Source: an uncultured Prevotella sp. (GTDB lineage Bacteria; Bacteroidota; Bacteroidia; Bacteroidales; Bacteroidaceae). From it: a stretch of DNA of 32,203 bases. The position numbers and the translations under genes were made by a program. The stretch spans positions 1 to 32,203 of the forward strand of contig ONBC01000045.1 of assembly GCA_900315955.1 (NCBI GenBank). The letters are read 5' to 3'. Shown in pieces: positions 7,492 through 16,519 of this stretch (position 1 is the stretch's first letter; each line of letters opens with the position of its first letter). Under the pieces are notes generated by a model. It was not told the DNA's origin. It worked only from the letters and a program-made list of their open reading frames with translations, and did no database searches.

Positions 7492-9462
7492 ATGATGAAA
7501 GAAAAAATTATCGCGTTGCTGCTTGTTGCCGTCTCGCTGACTTCTTGCAACGATTATCTTGACGTGGTGCCCAAGAACGATGTGACCACCATTGAGAGCG
7601 TTTTCGAGCAGCGTTCCGACGCATACAACTGGCTGAAAAGCTGTTATTATTTCCTTACGAGTCCCGTTACAGGCTTCAATATGTCTCCGGGGTATCTGGG
7701 TGCGGACGAGTTTGTTGGGGGGCAATTTGCCCACGACTTGGTATTCAACTCTGGAAATCCCCGTTTTCCTTTCCTCAATGTGGGTGACGGACTGCAGAAG
7801 ACCTCTGAGCCATATGGTAACATCTGGTCAGGCACCAGCTTCTATTGTGCTATCAGATATTGCAACATCTTTATAGACAATATAGACAATTGCTATAATA
7901 TGCCCACGAGTGAAAAACGGATGTGGAAGGCAGAGATAAAGGCTCTCAAAGCGCATTTCTACTTTGAGCTAATGCGCAGGTACGGTCCCATCATTCTTGG
8001 TCCCAAGAACCTTGAGGCCAACTCTTCTGTAAAAGATATGCAGCAGCCTCGGCAACCCATTGACAGTTGTGTAAACGCTATTGTCGCTTTGTGTGATGAG
8101 GCTATGCCCTATCTGCCTTACAGACAGGAGAAAGAGGCTTACCGATACTGCTATTATAATAAGGAGGCGGCTGCCACCTTGAAAGCCTATGCCTTGCTCT
8201 ATGGCGCATCGCCCCTTTTCAATGGAAATGTGACACTCAAAGATTTTAAGAATAAACAGGGTGAAAGGTTATTCCCCGACTATGACAAAGAGAAATGGAA
8301 AAGGGCTGCAATTGCTGCTGACAGTGCCATCGCCATCTGCCATAAAGCTGGTAAGTCACTCTATCACAGTGCGACTAATTTGGGTTCCTCGCTTCTGAAT
8401 ACCATCAACACAATAGAGCAGTCGAGTATAGACAAGAACTTCGCCAATCAAGAGGTTATCTTCTCTCTGGTGGAGCAGGGCGGCAATCCCGACCAGCAAT
8501 ATGTGGAACCTTTCCATTCCAAGAGTACGGACGAGAACTACGACCCTCTCTCGCAGGGTTGCCTCGCGCCCAGTATGAAGATGGTTGAGATGTTTTATAC
8601 CGACCACGGTCTTCCAATAGAGGAAGACAAGCAGTGGATGCCGTCTAAGTATGACCAGAGTATAGAGGCCGATGAGAAATACAAGAATGTCGTTATGCTT
8701 AATACGCATGTTCTTAACCTGCACCGGCATCGTGAGCCAAGGTTCTATGCGGATGTGGCAGCCGACCGCACCGTATGGTACAGAAAAGTACAGGCCAGTA
8801 CGGGAACACAGTGGAAAGGCATCAACATTCAGTGCCGCAAAGGAGAGAGTTACGGCACCGACGTAGCTGCGGTTAATCCTACGGTTCCGCAGAGTCTCAC
8901 AGGCTATTGGCTCAAGAAAGGATTTATACCCGAAGCCCCATTGTACCAATATACAAACAACAGGGGGGCATACAACATCCGCGCGGTAGTTTTCCGCTTA
9001 GCAGAACTGTATCTTATGTCTGCCGAGGCTTGGAACGAATATTTGGACAAACCCAACAGCCACGTCTATGATATGATAGACTCCGTTCGTGTCAGGGCAG
9101 GAATACCTAAGGTGCAGGAGGCTTGGAGCAGCTATGCCAAAGACCCTGACAAAGTGAGGACACGCGAGGGTATGAGAAGCATTATTCACCAAGAGTGGAA
9201 TGTAGAGTTCGCCTTTGAGGGCCGCAGATTTTGGAACTTGAGAAGATGGATGGAAGCTCAAGACGAGCTTAACCAGCCACAATACGGATGGAACATCATC
9301 TCGGACAAGGAACAGGGGTTCTACAACAATGGTCTTGGTCCTATCGTGGTATGGAGCAAGCGCTCGTTCAAATCGCCAAGAGACTATTTCTTCCCCATAA
9401 AGGCAGAGGAGGTGCTTATCTCAGGTGCGAGGCAGAACCCCGGATGGGGTGGAGACCAATGA
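7492..9462 (+). CDS. SusD/RagB-family substrate-binding lipoprotein
   Basis: This is the surface lid and ligand-binding partner of the SusC pore just upstream. The 656-residue protein starts with a lipoprotein signal peptide; the lipobox LTSC places the acylated cysteine at residue 19, followed by NDYLDVVPKND, a typical SusD start. The helical TPR-like body and the C-terminal signature (EWNVEFAFEGRRFWNLRRW, then DYFFPIKAEEV) are characteristic of the RagB/SusD family, and the length is at the long end of normal. ATG 7495 is an equally possible start. It is co-transcribed with susC on spacing. The family is certain; the ligand is unknown. Confidence 0.95.
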   Translation: MMKEKIIALLLVAVSLTSCNDYLDVVPKNDVTTIESVFEQRSDAYNWLKSCYYFLTSPVTGFNMSPGYLGADEFVGGQFAHDLVFNSGNPRFPFLNVGDGLQKTSEPYGNIWSGTSFYCAIRYCNIFIDNIDNCYNMPTSEKRMWKAEIKALKAHFYFELMRRYGPIILGPKNLEANSSVKDMQQPRQPIDSCVNAIVALCDEAMPYLPYRQEKEAYRYCYYNKEAAATLKAYALLYGASPLFNGNVTLKDFKNKQGERLFPDYDKEKWKRAAIAADSAIAICHKAGKSLYHSATNLGSSLLNTINTIEQSSIDKNFANQEVIFSLVEQGGNPDQQYVEPFHSKSTDENYDPLSQGCLAPSMKMVEMFYTDHGLPIEEDKQWMPSKYDQSIEADEKYKNVVMLNTHVLNLHRHREPRFYADVAADRTVWYRKVQASTGTQWKGINIQCRKGESYGTDVAAVNPTVPQSLTGYWLKKGFIPEAPLYQYTNNRGAYNIRAVVFRLAELYLMSAEAWNEYLDKPNSHVYDMIDSVRVRAGIPKVQEAWSSYAKDPDKVRTREGMRSIIHQEWNVEFAFEGRRFWNLRRWMEAQDELNQPQYGWNIISDKEQGFYNNGLGPIVVWSKRSFKSPRDYFFPIKAEEVLISGARQNPGWGGDQ

Positions 9463-9493
9463 GAATCAAGGATTAATATTAAGATTAAGGCAA

Positions 9494-10870
9494 ATGAATA
9501 TCAATAAGTTTCTAATCATACTGCTGTCTGCTGTGACCGTGCTAATGGTCTCGTGTAAGGACGGTGAGGACTTGTTCCCGACCTCCATAACAGCCGACTC
9601 GCTCACGTTCCGCCCCATAGCGGGAGGGGCTGTGTGCCATTATTTACTTCCCGATGATCCAGATATCGTTGGAATTAACTTGAGGTATAAGGATTTCAAG
9701 GGCGATCCCATCTTGCGGACGGGCAGCGTATTCTGTGACTCGCTTGTGCTTGTAGGCTTCAACAAAGCTACCGACAACAATGAGGTAAAAGTCTCGCTCT
9801 GCCGGCGCGACGGGTCGGAATCAGTGTCGGTCACGGCGCATTTCTCGACATACGACTCGGGAGCCTATGCCTTTTTCGACGGAGTGCATGTATCCTCTGG
9901 GTGGGATGGCTTCTTCGTCTCTACCGATAATCCCTCTGACGCTGATGGCATAGCTCATGTCTATTATTTGGGCGTGAATCCCTATACGGGAAAACAGGAT
10001 ACTATTCTATTGAAGGATTTCGTCATAAAGGAGGGTAAGGACACCATGACTTTCCAGCTTCAGCAGAAGTACGACGACAATACCATAGTAATCCGTACGG
10101 AAGATTTCAGAGGCTATATGGTACGTGAGGAGGTTTATCCCCATATCAAGGTTTATAATTATGGATTGCTTGCGCCATCAAATATAAAGTTCTCTTGCAG
10201 CAAAGCCATCACCAATGCTGCCGACTACATAGGGCCGGAATATCTTTTTGATGGAGAGACCAAGGGTGCTGGCTATCTGCAGGACCGCGCCAATGGCGTG
10301 GAGGTGGCAGAAGCCCAGGCTCGCTTCCGCTGTTACCTTGCGGGTCCCAATGCCGTTGGCGTGCCGATGTATCTCGATCTTGGGCAGGAACGTCTATGCG
10401 CGCAGATTAGAATGTATGCCATGCTGTATATCGACAGACGTATCGGCTCGTCTTCCGATAGAAAGTACGGCAATGTGATTGGCTACTATTATTATCCGAC
10501 ATTGCCTTGTGCGGTCGATGTATATGGTGCCCACGACAATGGCTCCGGCGACTATGAACAGATGGCGTGGACCAAGTTGGGAAGTTATGAGCAGCCAAAG
10601 AATGCGTTGCCTGCCGACCGCTGGTGCAGAGGAACTTACAACGACGGCTATCTTCAGCCTGATGGGAAGATGAAGAAATACACGTCGCTTGAGGAGCTGG
10701 ATAAAGCAGCCCCGATAAGTCTCACCATTGGTTTCATGCCGGACGGACAGGGTAATGGCTATCGTTATCTGAAGATAGTGCCGCGGGAACTTTTCTCTAT
10801 GGCGCGCCACAATCTCTCAGAGTATATCTCCTTGCAGGAGTTACAGGTTTACACGAAAACTGATGAATAA
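9494..10870 (+). CDS. DUF4959/DUF5126/DUF5000-type surface lipoprotein
   Basis: This is a probable surface ligand-binding lipoprotein accompanying the SusCD pair. The start was moved to ATG 9494, where MNINKFLIILLSAVTVLMVSC forms a proper lipoprotein signal with the acylated cysteine at residue 21; the longer open frame from 9425 overlaps susD without a signal. After the lipobox, an Ig-like segment (about 30-120: LTFRPIAGGAVCHYLLPDDP) resembles DUF4959, a second beta domain (about 125-235) resembles DUF5126, and the C-terminal part (about 245-455: LFDGET..., YLDLGQE, RYLKIVPRELF) looks like the discoidin-like DUF5000 domain. These assignments come from memory of the families. It lies 31 nt after susD, and its stop overlaps the next start by 8 nt. 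Confidence 0.75.
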   Translation: MNINKFLIILLSAVTVLMVSCKDGEDLFPTSITADSLTFRPIAGGAVCHYLLPDDPDIVGINLRYKDFKGDPILRTGSVFCDSLVLVGFNKATDNNEVKVSLCRRDGSESVSVTAHFSTYDSGAYAFFDGVHVSSGWDGFFVSTDNPSDADGIAHVYYLGVNPYTGKQDTILLKDFVIKEGKDTMTFQLQQKYDDNTIVIRTEDFRGYMVREEVYPHIKVYNYGLLAPSNIKFSCSKAITNAADYIGPEYLFDGETKGAGYLQDRANGVEVAEAQARFRCYLAGPNAVGVPMYLDLGQERLCAQIRMYAMLYIDRRIGSSSDRKYGNVIGYYYYPTLPCAVDVYGAHDNGSGDYEQMAWTKLGSYEQPKNALPADRWCRGTYNDGYLQPDGKMKKYTSLEELDKAAPISLTIGFMPDGQGNGYRYLKIVPRELFSMARHNLSEYISLQELQVYTKTDE

Positions 10871-12407
10871 GATTAAGATGATGAAGTACATAAATAACTT
10901 TATGTTGGTTCTTGTCTTTCTGCCATTCCTTTGTGGATGCCAGGGCCTGGCCGACACTTTGAAGGATTATACCGGAGACGGAGAGATACGGTATGTGGGG
11001 AAATGTACCGATATGGTGGTTAGTCCGGGTTGGAAGCATCTTACCGTAGATTGGACCAATAGTGTTGACCCTATAGTACGTCACGTGATGGTGAAATGGG
11101 AGAGTGAGTCGCTCTCTGACTCGGTCGTTCTGAATGCCGGAACGCATGAGTATGATATCAAAGACCTCAATGACGGCTCCTATCGCGTGTCGGTTATGGG
11201 GATGGATAAAGGCGGCAGCAAGTCTGAGGAGGTGTTTACTTATGCGCGTCCCTACACGGAGAACCATGAGGCTGTATTGGCTTTCACGCAGGTGGTTTCC
11301 AGACACTTCTTCATTGGAAACAGACTTGCGTTAGGCTTCTCAGACTGGCAGAATAGTGTCATTTCAGCTATTCTGAAATACACTAAGTCGAATGGCGACA
11401 CGACCAGCCTCAACATCGACAGCAAACTCGTAGGCAAGGGCTATTATCTGCTGCCTGATGCCATAGACCCTGCCAGGCCAGTGACGCTCTATAGAAAGGG
11501 CTTCTTGACGGGCTGTGCGGATACCATCACCTTTGCTCCAGTAGTGTTGACTGATGTTCCCGTGTTCAACTCCGACTTCAAAGAGTTTATCCGCAGGACT
11601 TATGGCACCGGCAGTGAGCAGATGACCGCTGACGGGGAAATACGTACAGAGTGGGCCAAGAGCGTTACGACTCTTGAACTGGACGGCAATTTCACCTCGT
11701 TCAATGACATTCTCTACATGCCAAATCTCAAGAAATTAGTCTTGGGCAAGCATAGATATCTCACCGAGGAAGGAGCCAAGGACACTAAACGCGGCCGCTA
11801 TGCAGTTTACGACACAAAGGGCTCTGCTTTTGCCTTGAAGACGCTGAAGAGTCTTAATGGTCTCGAGACCGACCGCTATGCCTCGCATTATTATAATTTC
11901 AGTCTCAACGACTATTATAAGAATATGGGGTTGTCGCCGTTGCCAGAGTTATCGACCATTCCGCTCACCAAAGCAATGCTTGAGGTCTCTCCGGCTGATG
12001 CCGCAGGCTACAACTCCAACATAGCCAACCTCATAGACGGGAAAAGCAACACTTTCTGGGAGCCTGCGGAGAGTTCTGAGGAGCAGACCTACACCATTGA
12101 TATCGACCTCGGACAGATGAAAAGCGTTGCGGGGCTGTTTCTTGTGCAGAGGACTTTTGACGCGTCTGACCAAGATACAGAGGATCTGCCTTCCTCCATT
12201 CAGGTCGATGTAGTTGGTGAGGATGGTGAGTATCAGTCGGCTACCAATGTTGTTGAGATAGGTCTTGGCCGTACTACCGGCGAGACCAATATCGTTCCTT
12301 TCAAGTATGGACTTGGCAAAGTGAGGTTTGTCAGACTGAGGATACCCAGCCAGTTCGTACGCAGCTTCTATCGGGTGACCCTGGCTGAGATAGGACTTTA
12401 TCAATGA
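10863..12407 (+). CDS. DUF4998 lipoprotein with C-terminal discoidin-like domain
   Basis: This is a probable surface glycan- or protein-binding lipoprotein of the same locus. It has 514 residues with lipobox FLCGC (cysteine at residue 26). The segment from about 30 to 130 (GDGEIRYVGKCTDMVVSPGW, then DLNDGSYRVSVMGMDKGG) matches the DUF4998 pattern. A middle region includes a leucine-rich stretch (TTLELDGNFTSF...MPNLKKLVLG). The C-terminal 145 residues (NLIDGKSNTFWEP, YTIDIDLGQ, VRFVRLRIPSQF, LAEIGLYQ) form an F5/8-type discoidin fold. The ATG at 10863 overlaps the previous stop; ATG 10878 or 10881 would also give a good signal peptide. A SusC-SusD-DUF4959-DUF4998 order is a familiar Bacteroidota arrangement. 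Confidence 0.75.
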   Translation: MNKIKMMKYINNFMLVLVFLPFLCGCQGLADTLKDYTGDGEIRYVGKCTDMVVSPGWKHLTVDWTNSVDPIVRHVMVKWESESLSDSVVLNAGTHEYDIKDLNDGSYRVSVMGMDKGGSKSEEVFTYARPYTENHEAVLAFTQVVSRHFFIGNRLALGFSDWQNSVISAILKYTKSNGDTTSLNIDSKLVGKGYYLLPDAIDPARPVTLYRKGFLTGCADTITFAPVVLTDVPVFNSDFKEFIRRTYGTGSEQMTADGEIRTEWAKSVTTLELDGNFTSFNDILYMPNLKKLVLGKHRYLTEEGAKDTKRGRYAVYDTKGSAFALKTLKSLNGLETDRYASHYYNFSLNDYYKNMGLSPLPELSTIPLTKAMLEVSPADAAGYNSNIANLIDGKSNTFWEPAESSEEQTYTIDIDLGQMKSVAGLFLVQRTFDASDQDTEDLPSSIQVDVVGEDGEYQSATNVVEIGLGRTTGETNIVPFKYGLGKVRFVRLRIPSQFVRSFYRVTLAEIGLYQ

Positions 12408-12436
12408 AAAAAAACAATAAATAACAAATAGACAAC

Positions 12437-15400
12437 ATGAAAAGAATAATATTTTGTACTTTCCTCGCAGGTGTCTTTGCGCTTAAGGGCATGGCCCAGC
12501 AGGGAGACACCATGTTGCGCCTACTCAAGGACGAATTGCGTACAGAGAGGGCTGAGCTGCAAAATCGTCCCGACAAGCCTTACTTCATGAGCTACCGTGT
12601 GGAGGATTCCTATCAGGTTGACATCACAAGCGCGTTCGGTTCGACTATGAATGCCGACAGCAGCCGCACGCGTTCATTTGTACCGCAAATCAGACTGGGC
12701 GACATGAAGCTCGACAATTTCAAGTATGCCACCCAGGGGGGCACTACCAGCGGTAAGCCTGGAAAGGAGTACGTGCAGCTGTTGCCACTCGACTGCAGCA
12801 GCCCTGATGCCGTGCGGACCGCGATATGGAAGGAGACTCTCAGGCGCTACAACATCGCGCAGTCGCATTACAAGCTTTACAAGACCAGGGCTTTGACCTC
12901 CGTAGCCAATGAAGATACCACTGGCTGTTTCTCGCCTGCCCCCAAGGAAGTTTATTATGAGGCACCTGCTGACGTGAGAGCCTATCAGCTTGGAGTGGAA
13001 AAATGGGCTGAGAGGCTGAACCGTGTGTCTGCTGTCTTCAAGAGCTTTCCGCAACTTACGGTGGGTGAGGCCTCTATGTCTTATTCGGTCAAACGTGAGT
13101 GGATAGTCAATACCGACAGGACAGAGATAGCTCAAAACCGCATTGTGGCAAGGATAATACTCAGTGCCTCGCTCAATACAAGCGACGGGATGCAGCTTCC
13201 GCTCAACAAGAGCTATTTGGCCTATCAGCTGGACTCGCTGCCCTCTGACGACGTGATGATAGCTGATGTCAAGGATATGATAACCAGGCTAAGAGCCTTG
13301 CAGCAGGCTCCAGTCGCCAATCCATATACAGGCCCGGCCATTCTCTCGGGTGCGGCCAGCGGTGTCTTCTTTCATGAGATATTCGGTCACCGTCTTGAGG
13401 GTCACCGTCTGAAGGAGGGAGGCGAGACATTCAAGAATATGGTGGGAAAGTCCATTTTGCCCGCTACCTTCAATGTGGTGTCCGATCCGACCCTCAGCCA
13501 CTACGCCGGTTCCGATATGAATGGCCATTATCTTTATGACAGTGAGGGTGTCAAGGCCCGTCGTGTGGTCAATGTGGATAAGGGCGTTTTGAAGTCTTTC
13601 CTGACCAGTCGCGTGCCGCTCGAGGGATTTCCCGTGAGCAACGGACATGGACGTGCCGCCATGCCCAACGATGCTGTCTCAAGGCAGTCTAACTTAATAG
13701 TTGAGACCACAAAGCCATATACCGACAGCCAACTGAAGGCTATGTTACGCGCTGAGGCAAAAAAACAGGGCAAAGAGTATGGCTATTTCTTCAAGACCGT
13801 TACAAGCGGGTTCACGCTAACCGGCGAGGGTGGTTCGCTCAACTCGTTCAACGTCACCCCGCTGGAGGTCTATCGCGTCTATGTTGACGGTCGTAAGGAC
13901 GAGCTGGTAAGGGGCGTTGACCTCATCGGCACGCCACTCTCCATGTTCTCCCATATCGTTGCAGGTGGCGGCAACACGGAAGTGTTTACCGGCTCTTGTG
14001 GTGCCGAGTCAGGCTGGGTGCCTGTAGCATGCGCCTCGCCGGCTGTTTTCGTCAGTCAGGTGGAGACGCAGCGTCGCGGCAAGTTGGCAAAAAAACTCCC
14101 GTCGCTCAGTGCACCATCGTTTTCCTCTTCCACGTCAGAATCCGACAGCGTCGCCATACTGAAAGCTATGGAGGAAGAATTGAAGCGTACGTGCGATAGC
14201 CTTAGGGTTGCGGATGCTCCCAGACCTTTCTATGTTTCCTACATTGCTAACCGTTACCGGCAGTTCAATGTGTCGGCAGAACTCGGTGCCATAGTCTATG
14301 CAGGCTACAAGCCTTGGCGTTCAACTGGTAGTGCGAGAGTACTTGTAGGCAATTTCAGGCATAACAGTGAGCCTTGGAAGCAGATGTTGCTTGGGGTGAG
14401 ACTGCCTTCAGAGGTGAACGTCCCATTGTTCCGCCGGGCTTACTGGGCCTGCTCTGACGAGGCCTACGACAATGCCCTGCGCATCTATGTGCAGAAAAAC
14501 AACTTTCTGGTGGATAACCCAATGCCTGCAGACCTGAAAGAGGTTCCCGACATGCAGCGCATGGCACCAGTCAGGGATATAGAAGCCTCGTTTGAGGGCT
14601 TCGACATTGACACGCTCCGCATTAACACACTTTTGAGGTCGTTGTCGGCCACGTTCCATTCATACAAGAATCTCTACAACTCGAGTGTGAGTCTTAGTGG
14701 TTACAATGAGGATATCTATCGTACCACTTCAGAACGCGTCATACTCAGGCAGCCTGTCCACCAGGTCACGTTGAAGGTTACTGCGATGACACGCAGTCAG
14801 GCTGGTGTACCCATGAAGGACGAGATGACCCTCGAATATGCGTCACCCGCGGACCTGCCCGCCCCGTCAGAACTTGAGCGTCGGGTAAAGGCTTTTGCCG
14901 ATGGCCTTGACAGCCTTGGAAAGGCCGCCATTGTGTCGGAATCCTATGAGGGTCCCGTATTGTACACGGGTGACGCGGCCTCTCTTGTATTCTCAGACAA
15001 CCTGTTGCGCCCTGGTTATTTGTATGCGCAGCAGTCCATCAACCACAAGAGCTTTGATTTGGGCAGCAAGATAGGCAAGGAGGTTATTGACCGTAACTTG
15101 TCGGTCAAGAACTATACTTCAATGGACTCTTATCACGGAACCAAGTTGATTGGAGCTTATTCGACAGATGCCGATGGCATGAGGCCACAGCCGGAGATGA
15201 TGATTATCGATAAAGGTAAGCTGCTCATGCAGCTGAATGGCACGGCTCCCTCGCTCTATGCTCCCCGCTCTACGGGAAGTGCCAGATGGCACGGTCAGCC
15301 GCAGTCCACGCAGATTAAGACCTCCGTCGGCACTCTTCACGTTTTCTCGGCAAAACCAATGACGATGGCCCAGCTGACGAAGTCGCTCCTCAAGGAGGGC

Positions 15401-15703
15401 AAGAAGGCTCATCTCGACTATGTTTATGAGGTAAACCTGCCCGAAGGATGTTCTTTCACCCGCATTTACCGCATCAATGTCAATACTGGAGAACGTACGC
15501 TCATGGTGTCACCCTCAGTAGGCCTGCCAAAGTTCTCGCAACTTGAGTCCATTGGGGGTGTGTCGCGTGAGGAAACTGTAACTGGCAGGGCTGGGCGAAG
15601 CTTCATCACGCCCTATGGCGTGGTGGTCAACAAAATGCAGATCCAAACAGCAAGGTTGGGTGCACACGCCAAGGACGAGCTCACCTATCCGCTTCAGCGA
15701 TAG
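12437..15703 (+). CDS. Exported double TldD-family protein: active N-terminal half, metal-less C-terminal half
   Basis: This appears to be a single-chain equivalent of the TldD/TldE peptidase pair. The 1088-residue protein opens with a signal peptide (MKRIIFCTFLAGVFALKGMAQ), pointing to the periplasm, unlike cytosolic E. coli TldD/TldE. Half A (about 25-560) carries the HEXXXH zinc motif HEIFGH at 313-318, followed by RLEGHR, and the late cysteine C521 in FTGSCGAESGWVPV, the usual third ligand region. Half B (about 570-1088) repeats the same layout: GPVLYTGDAASLVFSDN aligns with GPAILSGAASGVFFHEI. There H313/E314/H318 become S853/D854/R858, and the SCG motif becomes GRAG, so it lacks the zinc site as TldE does. 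It is the last gene of the susC operon, 29 nt after the lipoprotein. Its job may be trimming imported peptides. Confidence 0.85.
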   Translation: MKRIIFCTFLAGVFALKGMAQQGDTMLRLLKDELRTERAELQNRPDKPYFMSYRVEDSYQVDITSAFGSTMNADSSRTRSFVPQIRLGDMKLDNFKYATQGGTTSGKPGKEYVQLLPLDCSSPDAVRTAIWKETLRRYNIAQSHYKLYKTRALTSVANEDTTGCFSPAPKEVYYEAPADVRAYQLGVEKWAERLNRVSAVFKSFPQLTVGEASMSYSVKREWIVNTDRTEIAQNRIVARIILSASLNTSDGMQLPLNKSYLAYQLDSLPSDDVMIADVKDMITRLRALQQAPVANPYTGPAILSGAASGVFFHEIFGHRLEGHRLKEGGETFKNMVGKSILPATFNVVSDPTLSHYAGSDMNGHYLYDSEGVKARRVVNVDKGVLKSFLTSRVPLEGFPVSNGHGRAAMPNDAVSRQSNLIVETTKPYTDSQLKAMLRAEAKKQGKEYGYFFKTVTSGFTLTGEGGSLNSFNVTPLEVYRVYVDGRKDELVRGVDLIGTPLSMFSHIVAGGGNTEVFTGSCGAESGWVPVACASPAVFVSQVETQRRGKLAKKLPSLSAPSFSSSTSESDSVAILKAMEEELKRTCDSLRVADAPRPFYVSYIANRYRQFNVSAELGAIVYAGYKPWRSTGSARVLVGNFRHNSEPWKQMLLGVRLPSEVNVPLFRRAYWACSDEAYDNALRIYVQKNNFLVDNPMPADLKEVPDMQRMAPVRDIEASFEGFDIDTLRINTLLRSLSATFHSYKNLYNSSVSLSGYNEDIYRTTSERVILRQPVHQVTLKVTAMTRSQAGVPMKDEMTLEYASPADLPAPSELERRVKAFADGLDSLGKAAIVSESYEGPVLYTGDAASLVFSDNLLRPGYLYAQQSINHKSFDLGSKIGKEVIDRNLSVKNYTSMDSYHGTKLIGAYSTDADGMRPQPEMMIIDKGKLLMQLNGTAPSLYAPRSTGSARWHGQPQSTQIKTSVGTLHVFSAKPMTMAQLTKSLLKEGKKAHLDYVYEVNLPEGCSFTRIYRINVNTGERTLMVSPSVGLPKFSQLESIGGVSREETVTGRAGRSFITPYGVVVNKMQIQTARLGAHAKDELTYPLQR

Positions 15704-15731
15704 TGCCGGGTCAGGTACTTTTGGTCTTCTG

Positions 15732-15795
15732 AAATGGGCTGGTATGCCATCCTTGCAATGCGGGCTTGGGGCTTACCAGCCCATTTTCTTTTTGC
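15732..15795 (+). terminator. Intrinsic terminator after the susC-tldD operon
   Basis: A 13-bp perfect stem (15732-15744 AAATGGGCTGGTA with 15774-15786 TACCAGCCCATTT) with a 29-nt loop is followed by a T-rich tail. It ends the operon 29 nt after the TldD stop and separates it from the sigma-factor gene, which has its own promoter. Confidence 0.8.
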
Positions 15796-15873
15796 TTGAG
15801 AGCACCTTGTTTGGGGAAGATGTCCAATTAGACTGTCCCTTCAACTGATAGGTCGGAAAAACGGCAGAATTTG

Positions 15874-15905
15874 TTTGGCCACTTGGTTATTTCTTTATAC
15901 TTTTG
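15874..15905 (+). promoter_or_regulatory. Promoter of the ECF sigma gene, near-leaderless
   Basis: TTTG (15874-15877), a 20-nt spacer and TACTTTTG (15898-15905) match the Bacteroidota housekeeping consensus in both boxes and spacing. The sigma-factor ATG at 15914 begins only 8 nt after the -7 box, so the mRNA would start at or within a few bases of the start codon. A start codon at 15875 is excluded because it would lie inside the promoter. Confidence 0.75.
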
Positions 15906-15913
15906 TGGCAATT

Positions 15914-16423
15914 ATGAGTCGCGAAGGGGAGTTTGAACGTTTGTTCCGGGAATGCTACGCACAGCTGTATGCTTTCGCTATGGGTATGGTGAGAGATGAC
16001 GAGCTATGCCGTGATATTCTCAGCGACTCCTTTGAAATGCTCTGGAACCATATCGGAGATGTTGATGAGGCGGGGGAGAAAAGCTATCTCTACCGAACAG
16101 TCAGGAACAAATGCACCGACTGGGCCCGGAGCCGCCTCTCCCGACAGCGCTACGAGATTTTCTTCAAAACACTTTACGGCGATGGCACTGATGATGACGG
16201 CAGCGTGCTCAAAGAGGCGGAGAGCAACATCGAGAGGATTTATCAACTCATCGACACGCTCACGCCACAGACCCGCCGCGTACTTGACGAATGCTACTTT
16301 AAGGGTCTGCGGCAAGCGGAGGTGGCTGAGGAGTTAGGCATCAGCGTCAGTGCCGTAAAAAAGCATATTGCCCAGGCTATGAGAGTTTTCAAATCTAATA
16401 TGAAATTAAATAATGCTAAATAG
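15914..16423 (+). CDS. ECF-type RNA polymerase sigma factor
   Basis: This is an extracytoplasmic-function sigma factor of the kind paired with FecR anti-sigma factors. From ATG 15914 it has 169 residues, normal for the family. Region 2 spans about 5-75 (FERLFRECYAQLYAFAMGMV, then DILSDSFEMLWNHI), and region 4 spans about 115-165 with a clear helix-turn-helix (TLTPQTRRVLDECYFKGLRQ, then VAEELGISVSAVKKHI). It probably directs transcription of the susC operon when ligand occupies SusC. The gene lies downstream of that operon behind a terminator, with its own constitutive-looking promoter; the more familiar order puts sigma/anti-sigma upstream of susC. The stop is TAG. Confidence 0.93.
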   Translation: MSREGEFERLFRECYAQLYAFAMGMVRDDELCRDILSDSFEMLWNHIGDVDEAGEKSYLYRTVRNKCTDWARSRLSRQRYEIFFKTLYGDGTDDDGSVLKEAESNIERIYQLIDTLTPQTRRVLDECYFKGLRQAEVAEELGISVSAVKKHIAQAMRVFKSNMKLNNAK

Positions 16424-16490
16424 GGGTATACGCTGTGCAACATGTCTCGTTATACAAATAGAAACTGATTGGATATAAGGTAATAAACTA

Positions 16491-16504
16491 AACGATTTGT
16501 CGTT
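16491..16504 (+). other. Small hairpin before the anti-sigma start
   Basis: AACGA-TTTG-TCGTT forms a 5-bp stem with a 4-nt loop 15 nt upstream of the ATG at 16520. The 96-nt gap between the sigma and anti-sigma genes otherwise holds nothing recognised. It could influence relative translation of the pair, but such a short stem may be chance. Confidence 0.25.
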
Positions 16505-16519
16505 ATAGAATTCATCGTT

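Noticed and set aside
9425-9493. N-terminal extension of the DUF4959 lipoprotein
   Set aside because: It overlaps the end of susD in another frame and hides the lipoprotein signal that starts at ATG 9494.
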